From Streptomyces piniterrae (lineage in GTDB: Bacteria; Actinomycetota; Actinomycetes; Streptomycetales; Streptomycetaceae), in contig NZ_SUMB01000001.1 in the NCBI RefSeq assembly GCF_005048155.1, positions 1 to 64,000 on the forward strand: a stretch of DNA of 64,000 nt, given 5' to 3'. This document shows positions 9,201-20,242 of the stretch, piece after piece. The notes beneath the pieces were generated by a model. It had not been told where the DNA came from and did no database searches. It saw only the letters and a list, made by a program, of their open reading frames with translations. The stretch's first letter is position 1. Each line of letters starts with the position of its first letter. The translations under genes and the position numbers were made by a program.

Positions 9201-9375
9201 GGCCGGGGGCGGCGAGGGAGTGCCGGGGCCCGGACTGGGCCGGCGGGGTGTGGTGCGGGCCCGGGGCGGCGAGGGGATGTCTTGGACCGGTGTGAGCCGG
9301 CGAGGTGTGGGTGCGCGCCCGGGGCGGCGAGGGGACGTCTTGGTCCGGTGTGAGCCGGCGAGATGAGGTGCGGGT
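9201..9375. repeat. GC-rich tandem repeat (period about 58 bp) upstream of dinB
   Basis: Three copies of a 58-bp unit begin at about 9201, 9259 and 9317. The last two are nearly identical over some 45 bp; the first is diverged, and further degenerate traces run to about 9440. The minus strand reads as a Pro-rich repetitive peptide, which I take as a by-product of composition. The 9015-9479 gap otherwise holds only the short repeats listed and no gene. Confidence 0.75.
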
Positions 9376-9479
9376 CCGTGTGGTCGGCGAGGGGCTGTTG
9401 GCGCCCGGCGTGGTCGGTGTGGGGGTGTCGGGGCCCGGCGTCGGGGCGATTGTCAGTGGTGTGCGGCAGCATCGGAGAT

Positions 9480-10931
9480 GTGAGAAGTGCGCCGACGATC
9501 CTGCATCTGGACATGGATGCGTTCTACGCGGCCTGTGAGCAGGCGGCGAAGCCGAGTCTGCGGGGGAAGCCCGTGGTGGTCGGCGGGATCGGGCCGCGCG
9601 GCGTCGTAGCGACCGCCTCGTACGAGGCCCGGGTCTTCGGGATCCGCTCGGCGATGCCCACGGCCCAGGCGCGCCGGCTGTGCCCCAATGCCGCGTATCT
9701 CCACCCTCGTTTCCTGCTCTATCGCCAGGTGAGCGACGCCGTGATGGAGCTGTTGCGGGCGCTGTCGCCGCTGGTGGAGCCATTGAGCCTGGACGAGGCG
9801 TTCGTGGATCTGGAGGCGGGCGGGGTCGCGGCGGAGACGTCCGCCGTACGGGCCGTGGGGGAGAAGCTGCGGCGGGACATCCGGGAGGCCACGGGTCTGA
9901 CGGGTTCGGTGGGGCTCGCGGGGGCCAAGATGCTGGCGAAGATCGCGTCCGAGGCGGCGAAGCCCGATGGCCTGGTGGTGATCGAGCCGGGCACCGAGCG
10001 GGAGCTGCTGGGGCCGATGACGGTGCGGACGCTGCCCGGGGTGGGTCCGGCGACGGCAGAGGCGTTGCGGCGGGCCGGCATCACGACTGTCGCGGAGACC
10101 GCCGAGGCCGGTGAGGCGGAGCTGGTGCGGCTGCTCGGCAAGGCTCACGGCGCGGGGCTGTACGCGATGGCGCTGGGCCAGGACGACCGGCCTGTGGTCG
10201 CCGACCGGGACGCGAAGTCCGTCTCGGTCGAGGACACCTTCGAGGTCGATCTGACCGACCGGACGCGGGTGCGGACGGAGCTGGTGCGGCTGGCCGACCG
10301 CTGTGTGCACCGGCTGCGGGAGGCCGGGCGCTCGGGGCGCACAGTGGTGATCAAGGTGCGGAACTACGACTTCTCGACTTTGACCCGTTCGGAGACGCTG
10401 CGCGGGCCCACCGACGATCCGGGGGTTGTCCGCGAGGCGGCCGTGCGGCTCCTGGAGACCGTGGACACGACCGGTGGGGTACGGCTGCTGGGCGTGGGGG
10501 TGAGCGGGCTGGCCGACTTCACGCAGGAGGACCTGTTCGCGCAGCTGGCGACGGAGCGGGAGGCCGCGGAGACGGCGCAGGCCGCCCCGGAGCCGGCGGC
10601 GGACGACGCGAGCGAGCCGGAGCCCGAGGAGGCGCGGCCGCGGCGCTGGCATCCGGGGCTGGATGTGGTGCACGACGAATATGGCGCCGGCTGGGTGCAG
10701 GGGAGCGGGGTGGGGCGGGTGACCGTACGTTTCGAGACGCCGTGGTCCGCACCGGGGAGGGTGCGGACCTTCGCAGTGGAGGATCCGGCGCTGCGGCCGG
10801 GGGAGCCGTTGCCGCTGGTGGGAGGGCCGGAGGCGGTTCAGTCCTCCGATCCGGCGATCTTGCCGAAGTCCTTGTCGGCGGGCGGTGGCGATGACACCGA
10901 GTCCGTGGGGGAGGAGATATCCAGCCGGTAG
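9480..10931 (+). CDS. dinB: DNA polymerase IV (Y-family translesion polymerase)
   Basis: A 483-aa Y-family polymerase that copies past damaged bases. The palm carries the metal ligands in LDMDAFYA (D11, D13) and SLDEAFVD (D105, E106), followed by the thumb helix-hairpin-helix and the little finger. After the polymerase core there is an extra tail of about 110 residues, with an acidic Ala/Glu/Pro linker and a segment beginning RRWHPGLDVVHDEYGAGWVQ. The GTG at 9480 lies just before the conserved APTILHLDMDAF; GTGs at 9456 and 9459 are alternatives. The last 94 nt overlap the 3' end of the convergent PRC-barrel gene. Confidence 0.9.
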   Translation: MRSAPTILHLDMDAFYAACEQAAKPSLRGKPVVVGGIGPRGVVATASYEARVFGIRSAMPTAQARRLCPNAAYLHPRFLLYRQVSDAVMELLRALSPLVEPLSLDEAFVDLEAGGVAAETSAVRAVGEKLRRDIREATGLTGSVGLAGAKMLAKIASEAAKPDGLVVIEPGTERELLGPMTVRTLPGVGPATAEALRRAGITTVAETAEAGEAELVRLLGKAHGAGLYAMALGQDDRPVVADRDAKSVSVEDTFEVDLTDRTRVRTELVRLADRCVHRLREAGRSGRTVVIKVRNYDFSTLTRSETLRGPTDDPGVVREAAVRLLETVDTTGGVRLLGVGVSGLADFTQEDLFAQLATEREAAETAQAAPEPAADDASEPEPEEARPRRWHPGLDVVHDEYGAGWVQGSGVGRVTVRFETPWSAPGRVRTFAVEDPALRPGEPLPLVGGPEAVQSSDPAILPKSLSAGGGDDTESVGEEISSR

Positions 10932-11224
10932 TGGTGGTAGAGCTGGAGCTCCTGCTCGGGGGAGAGATGCCGGCCGACGCCGAAGTCCGGGGCGTCCTTG
11001 ATCAGCTTGCGGTCGTAGGGGATGCGCAGACCTTCCTCGCGCATTTCGCTCGGCTCCAGGGGGACGAAGGCGTCCCGGCTGAAGAGTCCGGTGCGGACGG
11101 CCGCCCATTCGGGTTCCCCCGTGGCGTCGTCGAGATAGACCTCGTCGACGGTGCCGATTTTGTTGCCGTGCCGGTCGAATGCCTTGCGGCCGATCAGGCT
11201 CCGGGGATCGATATCGGTTTGCAC
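10838..11224 (-). CDS. PRC-barrel domain protein
   Basis: A 128-aa protein with a PRC-barrel at about 5-70 (IDPRSLIGRKAFDRHGNKIG, then EWAAVRTGLF and FVPL). The family occurs in RNA processing factors and photosynthetic reaction centre subunits; free-standing bacterial members are mostly uncharacterised. The charged, Ser/Pro-rich C-terminal tail is encoded by DNA that also encodes the end of dinB on the other strand. The GTG at 11224 is preceded by GGAGGGG at good distance; an ATG 12 codons upstream (11260) is less well supported. Confidence 0.82.
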   Translation of the reverse strand: MQTDIDPRSLIGRKAFDRHGNKIGTVDEVYLDDATGEPEWAAVRTGLFSRDAFVPLEPSEMREEGLRIPYDRKLIKDAPDFGVGRHLSPEQELQLYHHYRLDISSPTDSVSSPPPADKDFGKIAGSED

Positions 11225-11344
11225 GGCCCCTCCAACTGCTCGCATTTGCCCTGTAGACAACTACCAAACGGCACATTTCATGCCCCGGCCACTCGAACGA
11301 TCCTTCAGAGGGTGCGCTGGTAGGCTGGCGATTGGCCGCTGACC

Positions 11345-11561
11345 CCATGCGGGAGAGTCCTTTGTCGTTCGCGACGGGGGCGCCGAAGGAGCAAATCCTC
11401 CCCGGAATCTCTCAGGCACACGTACCGCATGGACGAGGTCACTCTGGAAAGCAGGGCGGGCCACGGTGAGGCACAACGCCGGAGCCCACCCTCACCGACG
11501 GTGAAAGCCGGGCCGCAGCGCGCGGGCCGGTGAAGCTCTCAGGTTGAGATGACAGAGGGGG
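11345..11561 (+). promoter_or_regulatory. Tandem glycine riboswitch
   Basis: Two glycine aptamers lie in tandem ahead of gcvP. The first runs from about 11345 (gcgggagagtcc) to 11430 and contains ccgaaggagcaa and aatctctcaggcac. The second runs from about 11440 (ctctggaaagcaggg) to 11561 and contains caccgacggtgaaagccggg and gctctcaggttgagatgaca. The paired core motifs and the location before a glycine decarboxylase gene identify the class. TAGGCT at 11321-11326 may be the -10 box. Glycine binding would be expected to raise gcvP expression. Confidence 0.93.
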
Positions 11562-11570
11562 AGGCCGTCC

Positions 11571-11592
11571 GGGCACCAGCGCCTTGGTGCCC
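11571..11592 (+). promoter_or_regulatory. Hairpin in the glycine riboswitch expression platform
   Basis: gggcacca pairs with tggtgccc across a 6-nt loop, between aptamer 2 and the gcvP Shine-Dalgarno (AGGAGG, 11612-11617). It lacks a T run, so it may act through translation or Rho instead of intrinsic termination. Confidence 0.5.
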
Positions 11593-11626
11593 CTCGTAGG
11601 TCGTATTGACCAGGAGGCCCCCGCAG

Positions 11627-14512
<2,886 letters not shown>

Positions 14513-14544
14513 TCCGTCCGCCCGGCATCGTCCGGACAGCATCA

Positions 14545-14573
14545 AGGGCCCTCGGCAGTTCGCCGGGGGCCCT
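14545..14573. terminator. Bidirectional terminator between gcvP and DUF5999
   Basis: agggccctcggc can pair with gccgggggccct (one imperfect pair) across agtt. It lies between convergent genes and is followed by tgttgt on the plus strand. Confidence 0.75.
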
Positions 14574-14597
14574 GTTGTACGTCCGGGCGTGCGCGGG

Positions 14598-14864
14598 TCA
14601 GGCTGCGGTGACGACCCGTGCGCCGCCGAGCGGCCGGTGCGGGGCGATGACCTGCCCGTCCGGCAGCAGCTCACCGGTGTCCTCGAAGAGCAGGACGCCG
14701 TTGCACAGCAGGCTCCAGCCCTGCTCCGGGTGGTGTGCCACGGGGTGCGCGGCTTCCCGGTCGGTGGAGTCGGCTGACGGGCAGGGCGGTTGGTGCTGAC
14801 ACATGGAAGTTGTCTTTCGCTGCGGAGTGGTGAACGTCGTCTCGCGGCTCGATGTGGTCGTCAT
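14598..14864 (-). CDS. DUF5999 family protein
   Basis: A small Streptomyces protein. The conserved part begins MCQHQPPCPSADSTDREAAH and continues with EQGWSLLCNGVLLFEDTGEL to a PHRPLG motif. Function is unknown; Cys/His at the N-terminus hint at metal binding, which is inference. Two starts compete: the ATG at 14864 (88 aa) has a GGGGGAG Shine-Dalgarno, while the family-typical ATG at 14804 (68 aa) has none nearby. It is convergent with gcvP. Confidence 0.75.
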   Translation of the reverse strand: MTTTSSRETTFTTPQRKTTSMCQHQPPCPSADSTDREAAHPVAHHPEQGWSLLCNGVLLFEDTGELLPDGQVIAPHRPLGGARVVTAA

Positions 14865-15054
14865 GCCGCTCCCCCGTTTCCTCGATCGGTCCCAGTGTTG
14901 CCCTACGGAGAGGATTCCGCAGGGATTTCGCAGCAGCGGTACTCACTCGATACGGACGCGTCACCCGTGCGGGCGGTTGCTCCCAAATCCACACCTCCTA
15001 CAGGCGGTTGGTAGTGGTAGCGGCGGGCTAGCCCGCGCGGGTGAGAACGGCGGA

Positions 15055-15086
15055 GCGCCCCGCGGCCGGAAAGGGCCGCGGGGCGC
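15055..15086 (-). terminator. Terminator downstream of the 15.1-kb hypothetical gene
   Basis: A perfect 13-bp GC stem (gcgccccgcggcc with ggccgcggggcgc) with a 6-nt loop lies about 60 nt past the stop codon of the minus-strand gene at 15148-15741. Confidence 0.75.
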
Positions 15087-15147
15087 GCTCTGCGGGACGG
15101 CGTACGCCGGGTGCACCGTCCCGCGGTGTCCGGGGCGGCGCCCGGGG

Positions 15148-15741
15148 TCAGGCGGCCGGGGAGCCCAGCAGCGGGGCGGAAGCGAGGCGCAGCGACAGCC
15201 GGGGGAGCAGGTCCGCGACGCGCTGCGGGCGGTGCGGGGCGATACCCGGCGGGGCGGGCGCCAGCGGTACGAGGAGGTCACCCGGGTCCGGCAGGCCGTC
15301 GGAGCCGTCCGAGCCGATGTCGTGGTGCAGCCACAGCGTGAGCATGTACAGGTCCGGTACGGACAGCAGCCGCGGCTGGTACGGCGCGGCCAGCGCCTCG
15401 GCCTGCTGCAGGGCCCGTTCGGTCGCGGCGACATAGGGGCCGCCGCAGAAGTGCGAGAACGTCCAGCCGTCGGCGGTCAGCCGCGCCTCGGCGGTGGCCA
15501 CGGCACGGTCCCCGCCGCGGACCTGGAAGCGCCAGCCGGCCAGGCGGGTGCGCGGCGGGCCGCCCGCGTGGCGGCGGACGTCGTCCCAGACGTGCACGGG
15601 CAGCGGACGGTCGGGGCTCAGCGGGCCCTGATGGGCGCGCAGGGCGGAGGCGGGGGCCTCACTGACCGCGGTGGGCGAGCCGAGGGCGGCGAGGACGCTG
15701 CGCAGGGCGGGCGCCGGAGCTGGGGGAACATGCAGCGGCAT
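15148..15741 (-). CDS. Conserved hypothetical protein
   Basis: A 197-aa soluble protein with no motif I can name. It contains no signal peptide or membrane segment. Visible features are a Pro/Ala-rich N-terminus, a central stretch with GWRFQVRGGDRAVATAEARL and GWTFSHFCGGPYVAATERAL that looks like a compact alpha/beta domain, and a Pro-rich C-terminal end. ATG at 15741 has AGAGG about 9 nt upstream. It is a single-gene unit with its own terminator. Codon usage is typical of the host. Confidence 0.7.
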   Translation of the reverse strand: MPLHVPPAPAPALRSVLAALGSPTAVSEAPASALRAHQGPLSPDRPLPVHVWDDVRRHAGGPPRTRLAGWRFQVRGGDRAVATAEARLTADGWTFSHFCGGPYVAATERALQQAEALAAPYQPRLLSVPDLYMLTLWLHHDIGSDGSDGLPDPGDLLVPLAPAPPGIAPHRPQRVADLLPRLSLRLASAPLLGSPAA

Positions 15742-16308
15742 GATGGGTCGCCTCTCACTTCGGAGACACGGTGGAGCTGGGCAGGTGCGGACAGCGCTGT
15801 CAGCGGTGCGGGGTCAGAGCAGGGCCGGCCGGAGCTGCGGCCCGGCGGGGTCAGCCGCTGTGCCCCGGCACCGGTGAGAACACCGCAAACTGGGCGCCAA
15901 GTCTCTGCCTCGTGAGAGGAAGTTTATACGACGTATGTTCTCAATGTGTTTCGGCTAGCTTCCGTGCGAATTTCCGGCAAGGCGGAATCCAGACTCTGCG
16001 CCGGGGTGTTTTCCGCCTCTTTGTGCGGGGCTTTTGAGGCGCCACCTCGTATTCGTCCGCCGATGCGGTAGGCCGGATCTCGTCGTTGAATTCCACCAGG
16101 AAAATGCGGGCGGCTATTGCCGCTGAGATATGCCCGCGGGCTCGCTGGGAAACTCCGCTGATTCGAGCCTATCGGTACCCGCCTGCCGGTGAGGCGTTAT
16201 CGATCAGATCACCGGGGCATCATCGACCGTAGCGTGTGCCCCGGAAGTGCCGGGGTAACCCCAAGCGGCCCGTGTCCGCGGGCCGTTCACTCGAGGAGGG
16301 ACCCTTCG
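15742..16308. other. Gene-free intergenic region, relatively AT-rich
   Basis: This stretch of about 570 nt separates a leftward gene from a rightward one and should carry both promoters. Its middle (about 15,900-16,190) is less GC-rich than its surroundings. The inverted repeat ATACG-a-CGTAT sits at 15926-15936. I see no protein-coding or RNA gene in it. Confidence 0.5.
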
Positions 16309-17856
16309 ATGGGGGAGAAGGTCGCCGCGGACGGGATCGATCCGGCGGACCGGGAGCGTTGTCGAAGAAAGCTTCACGAGTGTCTTGAGGCATTGCGGAG
16401 GATGCTGGCGGAGAAGCGGTTCGACCGGCCCAGAAACCTCATGGGCCTGGAGATCGAGCTCAATCTGGCGGGCGCCGACGGGCTGCCCCGCATGCTGAAC
16501 TCCCAGGTGCTCGACCGTATCGCGAGCCGTGATTTCCAGACCGAACTCGCCCAGTGCAATCTGGAGGTCAACATCATGCCGCACCGTTTGTGCGGCCGGG
16601 TCCTGGACCAGCTCGCCGAGGAACTCCGTACGGGGCTCGCCTATGCCGACCGGCAGGCCCGCGAGGTCGCCGCGCAGATCGTGATGATCGGCATCCTGCC
16701 GACCCTGACCGCCGCCGACCTCACCGTCGCCAGCCTCTCCGAGAGCGACCGCTATGTGCTGCTCAACGACCAGATGCGGGCCGCCCGGGGCGAGGACTTC
16801 GCGATCGACATACAGGGCGTCGAGCATCTGCTGGCCAGCTCGCCCTCGATAGCGCCGGAGGCCGCCTGTACCTCGGTCCAGCTGCACCTCCAGGTGACAC
16901 CGGGCCGCTTTGCCGCCGTCTGGAACGCCGCGCAGGCCATCGCCGCGGTGCAGGTCGCGGTCGGTGCCAACGCGCCCTTCGTCTTCGGGCGCGAGCTGTG
17001 GCGCGAGTCCCGGCCGCCGGTGTTCCTCCAGGCCACCGACACCCGGCCGCCCGAGCTCACGGCCCAGGGAGTACGCCCCCGCACCTGGTTCGGCGAGCGC
17101 TGGATCGATTCCGCGTACGACCTCTTCGAGGAGAATCTGCGCTTCTTCCCGCCGCTGCTGCCGTTCTGCGGACCGCAGGAGCCGCTGCGGATCCTCGACG
17201 AGGGCGGGGCGCCGGACCTGGGCGAACTGGTCCTGCACAACGGCACGATCTACCGCTGGAACCGCCCCGTTTACGCGGTCGCCGACGGTGTCGCGCACCT
17301 GCGGGTGGAGAACCGCGTACTGCCCGCCGGCCCCACCATCGCCGACGTCATCGCCAACACGGCCTTCTACTACGGGCTGGTGCGGGCGCTGGCCGAGGAA
17401 CCGCGCCCCGTCTGGACCCGGCTGCCGTTCGCCGCCGCCGCCGAGAACTTCGACACCGCCTGCAAGAACGGCATCGACGCGGCCCTCCTCTGGCCGCGCT
17501 CCGGGCGCGGCGGCGGCCTCGCCGAGATCCCGGCCGTACGGCTGGTACGCCAGGAGCTGCTGCCGCTGGCCGCCAAGGGCCTGGACGCCTGGGGGGTCGA
17601 ACCGGCCGACCGGGACCACTACCTGGGCATCATCGAAGCGCGCTGCGCCCGCCGGGTGAACGGGGCGTCCTGGCAGGCCGCCGCCTACCACCACGCGCTG
17701 CACCAGGGCCTCGGACGGGACGGCGCGCTCGCCGCGATGACCCGGCGCTACAGCGAGCTGATGCGCACCGGGGAGCCGGTGCACACCTGGCCGGTGGCCT
17801 GGGCGGTCGGGCGGCCCGCGGTACCGGAGGAGCGGCGGGTGGCCGAGGGGGCGTAA
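16309..17856 (+). CDS. Glutamate-cysteine ligase family (carboxylate-amine ligase-like) protein
   Basis: A 515-aa cytosolic protein of the glutamate-cysteine ligase superfamily. It has NLMGLEIELNLAG (about 44-56) and CNLEVNIMPHR (about 83-93), which correspond to the glutamate- and metal-binding strands, then VQLHLQVTP and a C-terminal helical region. Members join an amino group to a carboxylate using ATP; the real substrates here are unknown, so assignment to gamma-glutamylcysteine synthesis (for example for ergothioneine) would be over-reading. ATG at 16309 with GAGGAGGG at 16293-16300 fixes the start. Confidence 0.82.
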   Translation: MGEKVAADGIDPADRERCRRKLHECLEALRRMLAEKRFDRPRNLMGLEIELNLAGADGLPRMLNSQVLDRIASRDFQTELAQCNLEVNIMPHRLCGRVLDQLAEELRTGLAYADRQAREVAAQIVMIGILPTLTAADLTVASLSESDRYVLLNDQMRAARGEDFAIDIQGVEHLLASSPSIAPEAACTSVQLHLQVTPGRFAAVWNAAQAIAAVQVAVGANAPFVFGRELWRESRPPVFLQATDTRPPELTAQGVRPRTWFGERWIDSAYDLFEENLRFFPPLLPFCGPQEPLRILDEGGAPDLGELVLHNGTIYRWNRPVYAVADGVAHLRVENRVLPAGPTIADVIANTAFYYGLVRALAEEPRPVWTRLPFAAAAENFDTACKNGIDAALLWPRSGRGGGLAEIPAVRLVRQELLPLAAKGLDAWGVEPADRDHYLGIIEARCARRVNGASWQAAAYHHALHQGLGRDGALAAMTRRYSELMRTGEPVHTWPVAWAVGRPAVPEERRVAEGA

Positions 17857-18231
17857 GGGCCTGATCGCCGGCGTCCGGGTCGGTGGCGATGGCGATCACC
17901 GGCACCGGCACCGGCCGCGCCGCGCCGCGTCGGACAGGTTCTTGAGGCTGCGGACCAGAGCATCCAGGTACGGGGGCGGGACCCCGTGTGCTGTGGTCCG
18001 GGGGCGTCGGGCAAGCTGTGTCGTCCCCTCGCGGTAGCGCCTCTCCTGATTCTCGGAGCCCGATGTCCGGTGTCCGATGTCCCGGGGGCCGATCGGGATT
18101 CGCGGGGGAGAGGGAACGCGCCACGCGGATGGCGCGTTCTTCGGCCTGTCGCGCGCGATCTTCGTACCTGCTTTCGAGACCCTGGCGGGGCGGTGGTGGC
18201 GAAGAGCGGTATTGCGGAAGTGGAGGAAGCC
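17857..18231. other. Intergenic region without a clear gene
   Basis: This 375-nt gap contains short direct repeats (ccggcaccggcaccggccg at the left end, and ccgatgtccggtgtccgatg near 18060-18080) but no open frame with good codon bias and a ribosome site. It probably holds the promoter of the following CPBP gene. Confidence 0.4.
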
Positions 18232-19074
18232 GTGCAGTCGGATACAAGTCCCGTGGCCGATGCGGACGTTCCAGGTCAGGGGCGTGGATCGGGGGGCGGC
18301 GCGGGGGTGGCCGAGGAGCCGTGCAGGCGTGTTCTGCGCAGTGAGACGCTGATCGTCCTGGCGCTCTCGCTGGGGGCCAGCGCGGTGTCGGCGGTCATCA
18401 GCTTCGTCGGTTCGGTGACGAAGCCCGGTGGTCTCAAGGACCAGGCGGCGACGCTCAACGGGTCCCATGCGCCCGGTCGGCCATGGCTGGATCTCGCCTG
18501 GCAGCTGTTCGGTATCGCGACCGCGCTGGTGCCCGTCGTCCTGGTGGCGCATCTGTTGCTGCGGGAACGGGCCGGCGGGCTGTCCGCGATCGGCTTCGAC
18601 CGGCGGCGCCCGTTCTTCGATCTGAGCCGGGGCACCGCGCTGGCGGCCGTCATCGGCGGCAGCGGTCTGCTGCTCTATCTGGGCGCGCGGGCGGCCGGAT
18701 TCAATCTGACGGTGGTGCCCGAAGCGCTGCCCGACGTGTGGTGGAAGATCCCGGTGCTGATCGCCTCCGCGGTGCAGAACGCCGTGCTGGAGGAGGTCAT
18801 CGTCGTCGGGTATCTGCTGCGCAGGCTGGGGCAGTTGGGGTGGGCGCCGATGGCGGCGCTGGCGGCCAGCGCGGTGCTGCGCGGCTCGTACCACCTCTAC
18901 CAGGGCATCGGCGGCTTCTTCGGCAACATGGTGATGGGCGTGATCTTCGTGCTGCTGTACCGGCGGTGGGGGCGGGTCGGGCCGCTGGTCGCCGCGCACG
19001 CCCTGATCGACATCGTGGCGTTCCTCGGCTACGCGCTGCTGGCCGGCCGGGTGGGGTGGTTGCCGACGCCGTGA
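18232..19074 (+). CDS. CPBP family intramembrane glutamic endopeptidase-like protein
   Basis: A 280-aa membrane protein (about six to eight hydrophobic segments) of the CPBP/Rce1 family. The motifs are an EE pair in VLEEVIVVGYLL, a conserved SYHLYQG histidine and a final HALID histidine; the Arg of the classic EExxxR motif is absent, a substitution I recall in other actinobacterial members. The family cleaves membrane peptides or protects against bacteriocins; the substrate is unknown. The GTG at 18232 was chosen because GGAGG lies 5 nt upstream at 18222-18226; longer in-frame versions lack such a site. Confidence 0.82.
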   Translation: MQSDTSPVADADVPGQGRGSGGGAGVAEEPCRRVLRSETLIVLALSLGASAVSAVISFVGSVTKPGGLKDQAATLNGSHAPGRPWLDLAWQLFGIATALVPVVLVAHLLLRERAGGLSAIGFDRRRPFFDLSRGTALAAVIGGSGLLLYLGARAAGFNLTVVPEALPDVWWKIPVLIASAVQNAVLEEVIVVGYLLRRLGQLGWAPMAALAASAVLRGSYHLYQGIGGFFGNMVMGVIFVLLYRRWGRVGPLVAAHALIDIVAFLGYALLAGRVGWLPTP

Positions 19075-19082
19075 GGTGAGAC

Positions 19083-19107
19083 GGGGGGCAGGACGGGCCC
19101 GCCCCCC
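19083..19107. terminator. Convergent terminator between CPBP and PhzF genes
   Basis: ggggggc and gcccccc form a GC stem in the short gap between two convergent stop codons. It is likely to work in both directions. Confidence 0.65.
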
Positions 19108-19120
19108 GGAACGGACGCGC

Positions 19121-19942
19121 TCAGCCGCCGGCCAGCAGTTCCCCGTCGATGACGGTGACCGCCGAGCCGGTCAGCAGCGTACGGTCGCCGCGCAGTTCGA
19201 CCCGTACGAAGCCGGTGCGGGCGCCACCCTGCAGGCCGACCAGCGCATCACGGCCGATGCGCGGCGCCCAGAACGGGGCGAGCGCGGTGTGCGCGCTGCC
19301 CGTCACCGGATCCTCGTCGATGCCCACATACGGGAAGAAGCCGCGCGAGGCGAAGTCGTAGCCGCCGTCGGGGTCTTCGGCGCGCGCGGTGGCGATCACG
19401 CCCCGGCCCCCGTGCCCGGCCAGCGCCCTGAAGTCCGGGGACAGGGCCCGTACGGACTTCTCGTCGGCCAGCTCGACCAGGAGGTCGCCGACGTCGGGAC
19501 CCGTGTCGTATGCGCAGCGGATCTCGGAGCCGAGCGCGTCGGCGACGACCGGCGGCACCTCGACCGGCGTCAGCGGCGCGGTCGGGAAGTCCATCGAGAT
19601 GGTCCCGTCGTCGCCGGCCGTAGTGGTCAGCACCCCGCTGCGGGTGCGGAAGCGCACCGTCCCGGTGGCCGTCCCCGTGCTGTGCAGGACATGCGCGGTG
19701 GCCAGGGTGGCGTGCCCGCACATGTTCACTTCGGCGGCCGGGGTCAGCCAGCGCAGTGCCCAGTCGGCGTCGCCGCCTCCGGGCAGCGGGTGCGCGAAGG
19801 CGGTCTCGGAGAGATTGACCTCGGTGGCGACCTGCTGGAGCCAGGCGTCATCGGGGAAGGCGTCGGAGTCGAGGAGTACGACCCCCGCGGGGTTGCCGGC
19901 GAACGGACGCTCGGTGAAGGCGTCGACGATACGAATCCTCAT
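19121..19942 (-). CDS. PhzF family isomerase-like protein
   Basis: A 273-aa PhzF/diaminopimelate-epimerase-fold protein. It starts MRIRIVDAFTERPFAGNPAG, includes the conserved NLSETAF (about 44-50, with the catalytic-type Glu) and MCGHATLATAHVL, and ends with DEDPVTGSAHTALAPFW. PhzF isomerises dihydro-hydroxyanthranilate in phenazine synthesis, but most free-standing homologues have unknown substrates, and no other phenazine genes are here. ATG at 19942. A longer open frame extends upstream through the PadR gene region but is not coding on this strand. Confidence 0.87.
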   Translation of the reverse strand: MRIRIVDAFTERPFAGNPAGVVLLDSDAFPDDAWLQQVATEVNLSETAFAHPLPGGGDADWALRWLTPAAEVNMCGHATLATAHVLHSTGTATGTVRFRTRSGVLTTTAGDDGTISMDFPTAPLTPVEVPPVVADALGSEIRCAYDTGPDVGDLLVELADEKSVRALSPDFRALAGHGGRGVIATARAEDPDGGYDFASRGFFPYVGIDEDPVTGSAHTALAPFWAPRIGRDALVGLQGGARTGFVRVELRGDRTLLTGSAVTVIDGELLAGG

Positions 19943-20144
19943 GGCCGTGAGCGTAGGGGCGGCGCAAAGCCGCAGGCCAAGGCCAATCCCGGGAAATTGG
20001 CCCCGGAGGGGGCCGCGAGAGGGCGGCTGCCGGAAGGCCGACGACCGCGCCGACGACAGGACGGCGACAGTGCCGACAACAGGGACGGCGACAGGGACGG
20101 CGACACAGCAGGGCCGGCGAAAGGGATTGCTCGCCGAACAGTTC

Positions 20145-20180
20145 CGATATATCGTTGAAGCATCGCGATCGATCAACGAT
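20145..20180. promoter_or_regulatory. Putative PadR operator
   Basis: ATCGTTGA (20151-20158) and TCAACGAT (20173-20180) form a perfect 8-bp inverted repeat around an inner atcgcgat palindrome, with GATATATCG on the left edge. It lies 60-100 nt upstream of the padR start, where autorepression would act. Confidence 0.6.
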
Positions 20181-20242
20181 GGCGACCTTGGTCCATGGCC
20201 AAGGACTCGGACAAGGAAGACGAGGAAAGGGAGGACGCCACC

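Noticed and set aside
8813..9783. Pro-rich repetitive minus-strand peptides over the 58-bp repeats
   Set aside because: The repetition comes from the DNA tandem repeat; no start site or homologous protein pattern supports translation.
9453..11348. Minus-strand frame opposite dinB
   Set aside because: A shadow of the dinB gene; dinB catalytic motifs are plainly on the plus strand.
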